Source: Flavobacteriales bacterium (lineage in GTDB: Bacteria > Bacteroidota > Bacteroidia > Flavobacteriales_F > PHOS-HE28). Taken from it: a stretch of DNA of 64,000 bases. Positions 16,557 to 27,200 of this stretch are shown piece by piece. Position 1 is the stretch's first letter. The number at the start of each line of letters is the position of its first letter. Made by a program: the position numbers and the translations under genes. Location: assembly GCA_016713875.1 (NCBI GenBank), contig JADJOI010000003.1, forward strand, positions 2,914,001 to 2,978,000, given 5' to 3'. The notes beneath the pieces are model-generated. The model saw only the letters and a program-made list of their open reading frames with translations. It was not told where the DNA came from and ran no database searches.

Positions 16557-17345
16557 TCAGCGCTTGATGAAGGTCTCCCCCATCTTGCTGTCGTAGTTGA
16601 GGTAGTACAGGTCCTTCTTCAGGGCGGTGATGTCGATCTTGTTGGCGTACCCGCGCTTCACGATGTTGCCGTACTGGTCGTAGATCTCATACAGCGTGGC
16701 GGCCGAGAAGAGGATCTCCTCCTTGGGCTTGGGCGGGCTCCAGGTGACCACGGCCACCGAGGGGTCCGTGAACTTCGCCGCTTCGCTGTACCGGCTGCGC
16801 TTGGTCATGTCCACCTGCTTCACGCGGAAGGTGTTCTCCCCGCTGTGGGGCGTCACTTTGAACTCATAGCGGTGCTCACCGGGCGTGCCGATGCCCATCA
16901 CCTCGCCCACCTTCACCCACTTGTTCCAGCGCTTCTGTTCCACCACGTAGGGCAGCTCGCCGGTCTCGTTGGTCGCGGTCCAGGTGTACAGGCCTTCCGG
17001 CGAGACGGCCTGCTGCACGATGTCGAAGGTGCTCTTGGGCTTCAGCACCTCGGGGTTCAGCACCACGGGGGTGCATCCGTCCTTGTGCTTGATCTTCACG
17101 GTGATGGGATCGCCGAGCTTCAGTCCGAAATTGCCGAGGTCCACCTCGAAGGCGCTGGAATTGATCTCGTCCGTGGCGATCTGGTCGTTCACGGTGACCT
17201 CGAAGACGCAGAAGCCCACCCCAGCCTCGGAGAAGGGGTTCTGCACGAAGAGGTTCTTGCCCTGATAGCGACCTTCCACAACGATGACGCCTGCCAAGGA
17301 GGGCAGACAGACCAAAGCGGCCAGGGAGAGGAGGGCGGTGCGCAT
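16557..17345 (-). CDS. Conserved secreted protein with CTD-like tail
   Basis: 262 residues; start 17345 gives a signal peptide (MRTALLSLAALVCLPSLAG). The mature protein starts VIVVEGRYQGKNLFVQNPFS and has two beta-rich regions, about residues 20-110 and 110-215. The tail, LYEIYDQYGNIVKRGYANKI and DITALKKDLYYLNY to the terminal FIKR, has the layout of a type-A T9SS sorting domain, although the FPNP entry motif is missing. The function is unknown; it resembles conserved flavobacterial envelope proteins. A hairpin terminator follows, so it is probably transcribed alone. Confidence 0.75.
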   Translation of the reverse strand: MRTALLSLAALVCLPSLAGVIVVEGRYQGKNLFVQNPFSEAGVGFCVFEVTVNDQIATDEINSSAFEVDLGNFGLKLGDPITVKIKHKDGCTPVVLNPEVLKPKSTFDIVQQAVSPEGLYTWTATNETGELPYVVEQKRWNKWVKVGEVMGIGTPGEHRYEFKVTPHSGENTFRVKQVDMTKRSRYSEAAKFTDPSVAVVTWSPPKPKEEILFSAATLYEIYDQYGNIVKRGYANKIDITALKKDLYYLNYDSKMGETFIKR

Positions 17346-17443
17346 GTCCGTGCGGGTCTGAAGAGCTGGCAATGATACGAAGTCCGGCGCGTTCCGGTCC
17401 TCCGCGGCCTGTTTACGGCGTCAGGGGCAGGGGGTTACCCTGG

Positions 17444-17974
17444 TCATCCGGCGGGTGCTGCGGCCACGGCGGTCAGCATCCGGCGCACGTCCTGTTCGGT
17501 GAACCGCCCCTGGGGGTCATCGCCCACCTCGAAGATCCGTCCCGCCACCCGCAGCACCTTCACGAAATGCACGAACACCAGGTCCTGGTCGGGATATCTG
17601 CTGCGGTACATCAGGTGGTCGGGGCCCTCCTCCACCACCTCGTGCTTCAACAACATGTCACGGTCCAGCGCGGCCTTCACCCGGGCCAGGTCCCCCTCGG
17701 CCTCCACGATGTCCAGGCCGAAGTGCTCCCCGGCCCGCACCTCCAGGATGCCGGCCTGCTCGTTCCAGCGCACCTGCGGGGCTTGTCCACCGAGCACCTG
17801 GGCGTCCGGCGGGGTCACCCACAGCGGAACATCATGCGCCGAAAGGTCGATCGCGGGCGGCGCCTGGGCGCTGTCGGCCGTGGCAGGAGGTTCATCGCCA
17901 CCCGCCTTGGTGCCTCCGCCACAGGCGGCCAGCAGGAGCGGAGCGAGCAGGAGGAAGGTGCGGATGAGCTTCAT
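17444..17974 (-). CDS. Putative lipoprotein
   Basis: 176 residues. A lipoprotein signal peptide MKLIRTFLLLAPLLLAAC ends at Cys18 in the lipobox LAAC. A low-complexity linker rich in Gly, Ala and Pro follows, then a small folded domain (about 50-176) with no recognised family. The -7 box TAGTTTTG lies 4 bases before the ATG, suggesting its own promoter and almost no leader. The upstream gene's probable terminator overlaps this promoter region. Confidence 0.75.
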   Translation of the reverse strand: MKLIRTFLLLAPLLLAACGGGTKAGGDEPPATADSAQAPPAIDLSAHDVPLWVTPPDAQVLGGQAPQVRWNEQAGILEVRAGEHFGLDIVEAEGDLARVKAALDRDMLLKHEVVEEGPDHLMYRSRYPDQDLVFVHFVKVLRVAGRIFEVGDDPQGRFTEQDVRRMLTAVAAAPAG

Positions 17975-17978
17975 GCCC

Positions 17979-17986
17979 CAAAACTA
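17979..17986 (-). promoter_or_regulatory. -7 promoter box (TAGTTTTG) for the lipoprotein gene
   Basis: Exact match to TAnnTTTG on the minus strand, ending 4 bases before the start codon. It sits directly beside the terminator hairpin at 17988-18015. Confidence 0.5.
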
Positions 17987-17987
17987 C

Positions 17988-18015
17988 CGGGGCGGCACTT
18001 GGAGGTGCCGCCCCG
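17988..18015 (-). terminator. Hairpin terminator after the P-domain protein gene
   Basis: Stem CGGGGCGGCAC (17988-17998) pairs perfectly with GTGCCGCCCCG (18005-18015) around loop TTGGAG. On the minus strand it is followed by GTAGTTTTG, a short T-rich tract. Confidence 0.7.
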
Positions 18016-18052
18016 AGGGTCTTGTTCTGTCACCGATCGGTTGTGGACCGCA

Positions 18053-21000
18053 CTAGGGGATCTGCTCGCTCCGGGTGGCCGTGGGCACTGTGCCACCGAT
18101 GTTCACCAGGATGGGGTCGCGGTCATTGGCCGCGCCGGCATACTTCACCTGGCCGTTCAGGTTCACATCCTCCGGATGGTAGCCGTTGACCACTGCGGTG
18201 GGCACCGTGCCCCCGATCCGGACCAGGATAGGGTCGCGGTCGTTGCTGCCGCCGGCATACTTCGCCTGTTTGTTGAACGTGACATCGCCGGCCCAGAGGG
18301 CACGGATGCTCCCCACGGTCTTGCGCGCATCGGTGCCGAAGGTGCCAGTGGCCGGGGCCGTCAGGTCCACGGTGGTGGCCGTGCCGCTCAGGGCCAGCGC
18401 CGGGGTGGCCATGGCGCCCAGGTGGTTCCGGTGGCGCACGGCCACGAAGTAGTCTCCGGCCGCCAGGGCGAAGCTCACGGGCGAGGTGCCATCCACGGCC
18501 ACCACGTCACCATCGCGCTGCACCAAGGCCGCCTTGCTGGCCACCACGGACGCGCCGTTCAAGCTGTTGCGCAGCTCCACCACCACCCAATCCACGATGG
18601 CGTTGGCACCGGTCACTGCCAGCACGGGGGCCGTGGTGGCTCCGCTCGGTGCACCGATGAAGGGGTAGCCCAAGGCCGTGTACGGCTCGGTGAGCGGCAC
18701 CAGGCCGGCCGCGCGCAGGTCATCGTTCATCAGGCCCGTGCCGGTGTTGTAGGCGCCCTCCAGGAAGACCTTCGCCGCCACCTTCACGTCGGCTGCGATC
18801 AGGGTGGGGATCAGGCACCAGCTGTTGAGCGTGCCCTCGTCCTGTGTGGCCACATCCTGCACGCGCAGGATCCAGTTGCCCTGGAACACCTGGCCGTTGA
18901 ACGCCGCGAGGGACTGGGCCGGCACCACGAACAGGTTGCTCATCGGGCAGGTGACGCCTACGTTGCCGTTCGATCCTGTCTGATCGAACTCCACCACGAT
19001 GTTGTCGCTGTTGGTGCAAAGTCCACTGTTGATGAGGTTCACCACGGTGCCGACCGGGCTCTCCAACGACAGCCGCAGGTCCGACGTGTAGGTGTGTGTG
19101 ACGTTCACGAACACGTTGAGGTCGCTCAGGGTGGCGCCACCCTGAGCGGGCACGGTGATGGTGTTGCTCACCGTCGCATTATCCACGATGGTCGTGGTGC
19201 CCGTGCTGTTGAAGGTGGTGCAGCCGGCGCCCGGCGCGTTGCAGTTGGCCACCACGCCGGTGTAGGTCACCGTGCACTGGCTGAACTGGTCGTGCACCAG
19301 CACCACCGATACCGCGCTGCCGCTGGTGTAGGGGCCGTAGGGGCCGAAGACCCCGGGAGCGGTGGCGTTGCCCACGGTGACCGGAGGGTTGGGCCCCCCG
19401 CCGTCCGGATCGATCTGCAGGGTGACACTGGACGCGCTACCGAGGCTGGTGAGGTTGATGCTCACGTTGTACTGGCCGAGGTTGATGCACGGGGTGCTCA
19501 GGGTGGCCGCCGGCGGCGTGCACAGTGGCGGGGTGAACGAGAAGTTGAAGATGCGCGTGGACCAGGCCGAGGCCGGGTTGTACTGGGCCGTGCCCCAGAA
19601 ACTGCCGTTGGCCGGGTCGACATCGAGCGAGTTGTAGTCGCCATACCGGTTGCTGCCGTTGGGGGAGGTCCCCGCGACGATGGTGGTCTCCGCGAAGGTC
19701 ATCTGCCCCAGCGGGTCGCTGGCGCTGCGGCCCGTGTAGCGGATCCCCGGGAACACCGATCCGGAGCTCACGTTGTAGGCCAGGCCGATGTCGCCCGCAG
19801 CGTTGATGGAGATGCAGCCCATCCAGCGGCTGGTGGCGTCCGGCGAATAGGTGCCCTGCTGGTGGATGCCCCAAGGGTTGGCGATGCCGCCACTGCGGCG
19901 CAGTTCATACCAGCGCACACCCGCCCGGTCCGTGGTGGTGACGTCGGTGACGTGGTTGCACACGATGGTCTCGTGCGTACCGAAGTTGCGGTACTGCGCC
20001 CTGTTCATGATCACCTCGCGCAGCGGGTCCAGGTTGGTGTTCGAGCTGGGCTGATCGACGCACGAGAAGGAGGTGTAGCCGCACAGTTCGGTGTCGAACG
20101 GATCGGTGAGCATCAACTGGGGTCCGGCCAGGACACTGTTGGCCGGGGTGGTGAAGTCCAGCGTCAGGGTCCATAGCTCCAGCCGGTCCGCAGGGATGCT
20201 CGCGGTCCAGCCGTCATCGGCCATGCGCATCACCATGGCCGGGGCGTTGGCCGGAGGGGCGGTGCCGCCTTCGAACGTGATGGGCGTGGTGGCCTGAAAG
20301 CCGATCGTGGGATAGTCCGGCGTGGTGAACCGTTGCGAGGTGGCGGACAGACCGGCAAGCATCCGGTTGCGGTCCAGGGCGTAGATGGGACAGCCCGTGC
20401 CCTCGTTGCTGGTCACGATGTAGGCCGTGGGCCAGACGCCGTACTTCGGATAGTCCGGGAAGCTCGGCGCGGTGAAGCTGTACGCGTACCAGGTGCCCAG
20501 CGGGTCGGCCGTGGTGGACACGCACATCACCAGCCGGTTGCCGCTGGAGGAGAACTCGCTCATCAGCCAGCGGTCGGCCAGCGCATCGTACAGCACGATC
20601 GGATCGCCCGCGCCGCTGTAGCTGGTGATGCCCCCGATGGCGTTGATGAAGTTGTCCAGGTAGGTCTGCGCGCCGAGCGGGTTGCCGCTCTTGTCATAGA
20701 TGCGGAAGTAGGCGCCGGAGCTTCCGTTGATCATCTGGATCACATGGTTGGGGCCCACCTCCAGGCAGGGATCGCTGGGGCTGACGCCCGTATTGCCGAT
20801 CCCGTTGATGGTGAGGTCCAGTGCACGACCCGAGGTGCGGCCGCCCTGCTGGCGCTGCCAGGCGGGATCCTCCCCGAGGGGCAGCGCTTTGCTGTTCACA
20901 CGTTGGTGCAGCCGGGCTTCCTTCGTGCCCTTCGGCTCCGGCTTCACCAGCCAGCCGTTGGCGTCGCGCACCACCTCATCCGGGAACGCACGGGTGGGGT

Positions 21001-21139
21001 CCCAATCGCGGAAGGCCATCGTCTCGCCCAGGAACTCCAACGGGAGCACCTCGGCGTTGTGCAGCTCCACGAACTCCTGGGCCGGGACCACCGGGCCAAG
21101 AAGGAGAAGGGTCAACGGCAGGATGGAGCGAAACTTCAT
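18053..21139 (-). CDS. Secreted P-domain protein with dockerin-like C-terminal repeats
   Basis: 1028 residues; start 21139 gives a signal peptide (MKFRSILPLTLLLLGPVVPA). Residues ~30-470 form a propeller-like domain with lines such as IVLYDALADRWLMSEFSSSG, related to the protein at 940. A P/proprotein-convertase domain lies at about 650-780 (DLRLSLESPVGTVVNLI, GNWILRVQDVATQDEGTLNS). A beta-rich region follows. The C-terminus carries two copies of a calcium-loop-like motif, GDVTFNKQAKYAGGSNDRDP and EDVNLNGQVKYAGAANDRDP, each followed by an IGGTVPTA segment. This replaces the usual FPNP-type sorting domain. No protease triad was recognised. Confidence 0.85.
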   Translation of the reverse strand: MKFRSILPLTLLLLGPVVPAQEFVELHNAEVLPLEFLGETMAFRDWDPTRAFPDEVVRDANGWLVKPEPKGTKEARLHQRVNSKALPLGEDPAWQRQQGGRTSGRALDLTINGIGNTGVSPSDPCLEVGPNHVIQMINGSSGAYFRIYDKSGNPLGAQTYLDNFINAIGGITSYSGAGDPIVLYDALADRWLMSEFSSSGNRLVMCVSTTADPLGTWYAYSFTAPSFPDYPKYGVWPTAYIVTSNEGTGCPIYALDRNRMLAGLSATSQRFTTPDYPTIGFQATTPITFEGGTAPPANAPAMVMRMADDGWTASIPADRLELWTLTLDFTTPANSVLAGPQLMLTDPFDTELCGYTSFSCVDQPSSNTNLDPLREVIMNRAQYRNFGTHETIVCNHVTDVTTTDRAGVRWYELRRSGGIANPWGIHQQGTYSPDATSRWMGCISINAAGDIGLAYNVSSGSVFPGIRYTGRSASDPLGQMTFAETTIVAGTSPNGSNRYGDYNSLDVDPANGSFWGTAQYNPASAWSTRIFNFSFTPPLCTPPAATLSTPCINLGQYNVSINLTSLGSASSVTLQIDPDGGGPNPPVTVGNATAPGVFGPYGPYTSGSAVSVVLVHDQFSQCTVTYTGVVANCNAPGAGCTTFNSTGTTTIVDNATVSNTITVPAQGGATLSDLNVFVNVTHTYTSDLRLSLESPVGTVVNLINSGLCTNSDNIVVEFDQTGSNGNVGVTCPMSNLFVVPAQSLAAFNGQVFQGNWILRVQDVATQDEGTLNSWCLIPTLIAADVKVAAKVFLEGAYNTGTGLMNDDLRAAGLVPLTEPYTALGYPFIGAPSGATTAPVLAVTGANAIVDWVVVELRNSLNGASVVASKAALVQRDGDVVAVDGTSPVSFALAAGDYFVAVRHRNHLGAMATPALALSGTATTVDLTAPATGTFGTDARKTVGSIRALWAGDVTFNKQAKYAGGSNDRDPILVRIGGTVPTAVVNGYHPEDVNLNGQVKYAGAANDRDPILVNIGGTVPTATRSEQIP

Positions 21140-21290
21140 GGGCAACGGATCGGGATGAGCGGTGAACGAAGGCGCAAAGGTCCGGAACCCGGCCATGCAG
21201 CGCAACCATGGGGCACAGTGTCCCGTTCGGTCGGTGGAAGGGATCGACGGACCGCGGATCACGGTCGATGGGCCTGCGGCGATCGTCGCT

Positions 21291-24200
21291 TCACTCCGAC
21301 ACGAGCACGCGCGAGCCCTCACTGTGGCCTCCGAACTCCGGGGCGTACATGCAGGTGGCTGAAGCGATGCCCTGGCTGAAGTCCCCGGCATGGGTGGCGC
21401 GCAGCGCGTAGCTGAACACATGGGTGCCTGCGGGCAGACGGTCGATGAACAGGTCCATCGCCGCGTCGCGGATGCTCTGGTAATAGCCCAGCCCGCTCTG
21501 GTACCGGTAGCCGCTCAAGGCCTCCACCGGTTCCAGGCCCGCCGCACGCAGGTCCTTCACCTGCACGAAGTCCAGCGGGCGATCGGTGCGCAGCACCAGC
21601 CGCACCACGACCTTGTCACCGGGCCGCACCGCCACGCCGGGGGCCAGCTCCACCAGCTCCGGTCCACGGGCCCCGGGCCGCTCCAGCATCACCTGCCGGG
21701 TGAGGTGGAAGGGCGGGCTGCCACCGCCCAGGTCCGGTGGCGTCACGCGGTCCATGCGCTCGAAGTACTGCCAGTACAACGCGCCCCACGAGGGCCGGTC
21801 GGCGCGCTCGGTGATGGTCACCTCGCCCAGGACGGGCTTCACCTCCTCCCCGGACCAGGTGCGCTCAAAGGTGCCCGTGCCGGCCTCGCGGTGCTGGGCG
21901 CCCACCACCTGGCCGCCCACGCGGATCTCCGGGCCTGCGCCCTCCTCGACCCAGGCATCGCCGGTGAGCAGCAGGGCGTGGCAGGCCTCCGCCGTGGCCG
22001 TGGTGGTGCCCCAGTCGGTGGTGCGCTTCATCTGCAGCAGGTGCATCCGAAGGGCGTTCACGCTGGCCGCATCCCCGGCCACCTCGTGGAAGGCCTCGAT
22101 CATGCGCGCATGCGTCTCCGACGGGAAGGCCCACGGATCGACCCCGCGGCGGAAGTCCTTCCAATACATGCCCAGCTCATCGCTCATCACGGCGCGCTGG
22201 CGCAGACTCACCACGATGCGGGCCGCCGCCTCATGCCGGTCGAAGCGGTGCAGCACCAGGGCCAGCAGCGCCTGATCGTGCAGCGCGCGGTCCGTCCATC
22301 CGGCCTGGGCACGTTCGAGCAGCCATTGCACCACGCCGCCCACAGCGCCATCCAGCGACCGCTGACGGAAAAAGCTGCGGGCATAGAGGTAATGCAGGTC
22401 GCCGTGGTCGGGCCGGTACGCCGCGAAGGCCGCCTTGTCCAGCTCGCGCTGTAGCCGCCGGTGCTCGCGGACGACTTCGCCATCGAGCCAGTCCACCGCA
22501 CGGTTCAGCATCTGGTGCACGGGGCCATCGGCGCGTGGATCGGCGGCACCGACGCGGTCCAGGTGGCCCATGCCGGCCAGCACATGCTGCGTCACCCAGC
22601 GGCTGGGCTCCATGCCGGCCCACCAGGGCCAGGCCCCGTTGGGCAGTTGCATCTGCCTCAGACGGCCCAGGGCCTCGTCCTCCTCACGCGCCATCCGGTC
22701 CAAGTCGAAGAGCAGGGCGATGCGCTGCCGTCGTGTGCGGTCGTCGCGGGCCTCCACCACCCAGGGGGTTTCGGCCAGCAGCACCTGCTTCAGGTCGGTG
22801 TTGCGCTCCAGGGCACTGGCGAAGGCATCCGGACCGGCCTGGCGCCACCGCTCGAAGACGCCGCGGATCGCCGGGCGCTCAGCCACCACATGCGCGGCGA
22901 GGCGGTTCGCGTAATACCGGCTGAAGAGCTGCTCGGCGCATTCGTGCGGGAACTCCATCAGATAGGGCAGCGCCTGCACGGCCAGCCACGCGGGGTTCGG
23001 CGTGTACTGCAACCGCAGCTGGTGGTTGCGGCGGGTGCTCGTGCGGTCGTTCGGTGTTGCGTTCACCAACTTGTTCAGCGTGAAGGTGCGCGTCCCGGGG
23101 CCCGACATCCACAGCGGCAGGCGCTCGGTCACCAGCACCTGGTCGGTGAGCACCGGCAGCACACGCTCCTCCCCGTCCGCCGCCACGACTGTGCTCCGCG
23201 GACCCGGACGGCTGGCGGCCGTGATGCGCACGCCCACCGCGTCGACGCCTTCCGGAACGGCGATGCTCCAGGCCACCACAGCGCTTTCGCCCTGCGCGGC
23301 GATGAAGACCTGCTCGGGCGCGTCGATCCCGAAGGCCTTGTCCAGCGGGGCGTTGGTGGCGGGGTCGAAGAGCGCCAGGCGCGCGAGGCCCTCGGCGCGG
23401 CCGGGCTCGGTGACGTTCACCTTGGCGGTGAGCACCATGCGGTCGCCGGCGCGCAGGAAGCGCGGCAGGTTGGGCACCACCATCACGGGCTTCACGGTGC
23501 GCAGGCTCCGCGCCAGCTGCGCCAGCTGCAGGTCGGCCGTGTGGGCCAGGCCCAACAGGTTCCACCGCGTCAGCGCATCGGGCACGGTGAAGCGCAGCAC
23601 CACGCTGCCGTCCCGGTCCGTCAGCAGGTCGGGCAGGAAGAAGGCCGTCTCGCGCAGGTCGCTGCGTAACGGAGGTGGTGCATCGTTCGGGGCTGTTCCC
23701 GACGCACCTGCGGACGGAGGCGCGGGTTGACCATTCTGTGCGATCATGCCCCCGGTGACATCGTTATAGTTCGCCGGCACGCCACCGGTCACCACTTCCG
23801 CTTCCTCCATTTCATCTGTGGTCGTAGCAAGGGCGTCACTATCCCGATCAAATCGTCTCATCCGATACTGTACGACCTCGACTTGGGCCATATCCGCCCA
23901 TCCATAATGCCCCGTGAACCCGTGGGTCTCGAGCTGCGGATAGATGCGAACCACGCCCGTTGGGGAGATGAACGGTCGCCACACTTCGCGTCCGCCATCG
24001 GTGCCGAAGGGGGTGGTGCCCTGCCAGCCCAGGCGCGCGTCGGTGCGCGGGTGCACGTCCAGCGCCCAGCCATGCGGAACGAAGTGGTCGAGCGAGGCGT
24101 CGTACAACGTGGCCAACAGCTGGGCGGCCACGGCGTCGCCCTTCGCACCGCGGATCTTCAAGCGCCACTCCTCCTGGTCGCCGGGCTGTAGCTTGTCGCG

Positions 24201-27200
24201 GAAGCACATCCACTCCACCTGCAGGTCCTTGTTGGTCCACGGCACCTCGATGGCGAGGGTGCGGGCGTGCACACGACCGCGCTCCACGCACAGCAGGTGC
24301 ACGGCGAAGCCGCCGCGGTCGTCCTCGCGCACGGGCAGCTCCACGCGCTGCTGGCCGCGGCTCAGTGTCAGGCGGCGGCTCACCGCCTTCACGCCGTCGC
24401 GCTCCACCTCCATCAGCACGCGGGCATCCGGCAGCGCCGAGCTCAGCAGCAGCACCGCCTTCTCGCCGGGTTCGCAGCGGCCCTTCACCAGCTCCGCATG
24501 AAAGGCGTCGGCCATGAAGCCGGTGTGCTGCACCTCCGCATCGTACAGCGTCACCACCGAGCGCACACGCACCGTGTCGCCGCCCTCATCGCGCGCCTTC
24601 AGCTCGATGCGGTAGGTGCCCACGTCCCAGGTGCGCGCGGCGGGCAGGGCCAGCGCACGTCCGTTGGCGCGGTGGCCGGTGCGCTCGTACACGGCCTCCT
24701 CCGCGGGCCAGGTGAGCGGGTCGGCCTCCTGTCCGAAGGCTTCCTCCGGGAAGCGCTGCACGAAAGCCTCCCGTTCCAGCACGGAACGGTCGGGGCGCGG
24801 CAGCAGGCGTTCGCGATAGGGCACCTGCGGGGCGCGCAGGCGATGCACGCGGACGTCCACAGGCACGTCCACCTCCTGGCCGTTGAGGTTGCGCACGCGC
24901 AGGTCGAGGCTGTCGAGCGCGCTGCGGTCCACCGCCTCGCCGAGGCGCAGGTCGATGGCGATCCGTCGGTATGCCAGGTCGAAGGCCGTGGATCCCTGCT
25001 GCACCTCGCCGGAACGGTCGGTGACCACGGCCTCCGCGGCGAAGTGGAAGGTGGGATCCGCATCGCGCGGGAAGGCCGGATCGGCCGGTGCGGTGAAGCG
25101 GGCGGTGAAGCGGCCCTGGGCGTCGCAGGTGGCGGTTCCGGTGGCCACCTGGGTGGAACGGCCCCACGGCAGACCGCGCCAACCCCAGCCGCACCACCAC
25201 GGCATGCGGGGCGTGCGCTGCACGGTCCAGCGTACGGTGGCGCCGTCGAGCGGAACACCCGCGTAGCTGGCCACGGTGCCGCTCAGTTCCACGTCGCCGT
25301 TCAGGCGCGGTTGTCCGGCCACGGGATCGAAGCGCACCTCGAAAGTGGGCCGCTTGTACTCCTCCACGCGCACTTGCGCCGAACCGTGCGCCTCTTCGAT
25401 GCGCATCGCACCGGTGAGCACGCCCACGGGTGCGGTGAAGCGCGCCACGCACGAGCCGTAGGCGTCCGTGGTGTACGGCACCGTGTCCACCACTTCACCG
25501 TTGACATCGAGGAAGCGGAGCACACCGCGGTGACCTGCACGCACCACCACGTCATCACCGCGCTTCACGGTAACGATGCCCTTCACGTGGACCTCCTGCC
25601 CCGGTCGGTAGATGGCGCGGTCGGTGAACAGGAAGGTGCGCACGCTATCGCCCGGCGGTGGCTCGCCGTTCCACCAGCGGTATCCCGCATCGGCCATCCA
25701 GCGGTCGTCGCCCTGCTCCAGCACCAGCATCTGGCGGCCGTTGGCCGGCGCGATGTCCGGGGCGGGGCGCCCCTCGGCATCGGTCACCGCCTCGCCGAGC
25801 TTCACGAGTTGATCAGCCCCGGCGCGCTGGCCGTAGAGGCTCACCTTCACCCCGGCGAGGGGCTGGCCGCTCCAGCGGTCCATCACCAGCAGGTCCTGTG
25901 CTTCGTCACTGCTGCGCTGCGCCAACGCGAAGCGGGTGACCTGAATGTGCGTGTACGCGATGCGGTCCTTGCCGGCGGCGAAGCGGGCGCTGTCGCTCAC
26001 CAGCACGGCGTAGCGCCCGGCCGGCAACGCGTCCACCGGCAGGTCCACGCGGTGTGGGTTCAGGTCGCCATCGTCCGGTAGGTCCAATGTCCAGCTGCGC
26101 ACTGGGCGCTGCTGCAGCAGCCATTCCTGGTGATCGCGCGACCAACGGCGATCGCGCCCGGGTTCCTGCGGGTCCTTCACCACGCGCAGCCACACCCTCG
26201 GCGTGTTGCGGTAGCGCAGGCTCAGCAGCAGGTCACGACCCGGCATGGCGGCCTCTTCGCTGCGGAGGTCCAGCTCGCGATCGCGCAGCTGCGCCCGCAG
26301 CACGGCGGCGTTGCGCGCACCGGTGGAGCGCGGGAAACGGGCGATGGCCTCGTCGCACAGGGCGAGGGCGGTGCGGCGTTCGTCGCGGTGGGCATCGCTC
26401 ACCAGCGGGTCATAGCGGTCGGCCCGTTCCGCGTTCCAGGTGGCGATGGCCAGCGTCACCTCGCTCCAGCAGCTGTCATCGGGCACGCGTGAACGCAGGG
26501 TATGCAGCGCTTCGAGGTAGAGCGAGTCGGCGTTGGGCAGGGTGCTGTGGGCGCTCACATGGGCCAGCCGGCCGAGCGTGGCGTCCACCAGGGCATCGGG
26601 GTGGTCGTCGCTCTGGTGGGCGCGCTCCAGGCGCTGGTACAGCCGCAGGGCCTGCAGGCCCCAGGCGCCGCTGTCGGCGTGGTGGAACGGCCCGAAGAAG
26701 AAGGCGTCGAACAGGGCGAAGTGGCGCGGGTCGTTCAACTGGAAGGCGTCCGCCGGCTCGGCCAGACGGGTCTCCGGGTTCCGCAGGAGGTCCAAGGCGC
26801 GGTGGCCCAGCAGGTCGAAGAGCGTGGGGCGCAGGGCCAGGGCGCCGGGTTCCGCGGTGCCGGAGGCGGTGGGCACGGTGCGCAGCAGCCCACGCAGGTC
26901 GGCGGTGGCGAAGGCCTTCAGGCTGTCCAGCGGTTCCAGCGAGCGATGCACGTGCCGCAGGATGTGGTCCATGTAGGTGGCCTGCGACCAGGTCTCCGGG
27001 TCGTCCGGGTCATCGGCGGTGCGGCCGCGTTCCAGCACCCGCCAGCGGTCGTCGCTGTAGGCGTTCCACCAGGCCTCGGCGAGGGCGCTATGCAGAAGGG
27101 GCACCAGCGGAAGCGGAGCGCCCGCTGTAGCGAGGCTGTCGGTGGTGCGGTCCAGGTCCTGGAGCACCTGCAAGCGATCCGTGCCGGTGATCTGCCGGAG

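Noticed and set aside
17372..20176. Long plus-strand frame opposite the lipoprotein and P-domain genes
   Set aside because: It is rich in H, V, G and R with no domain; the minus-strand genes have signal peptides and clear motifs.
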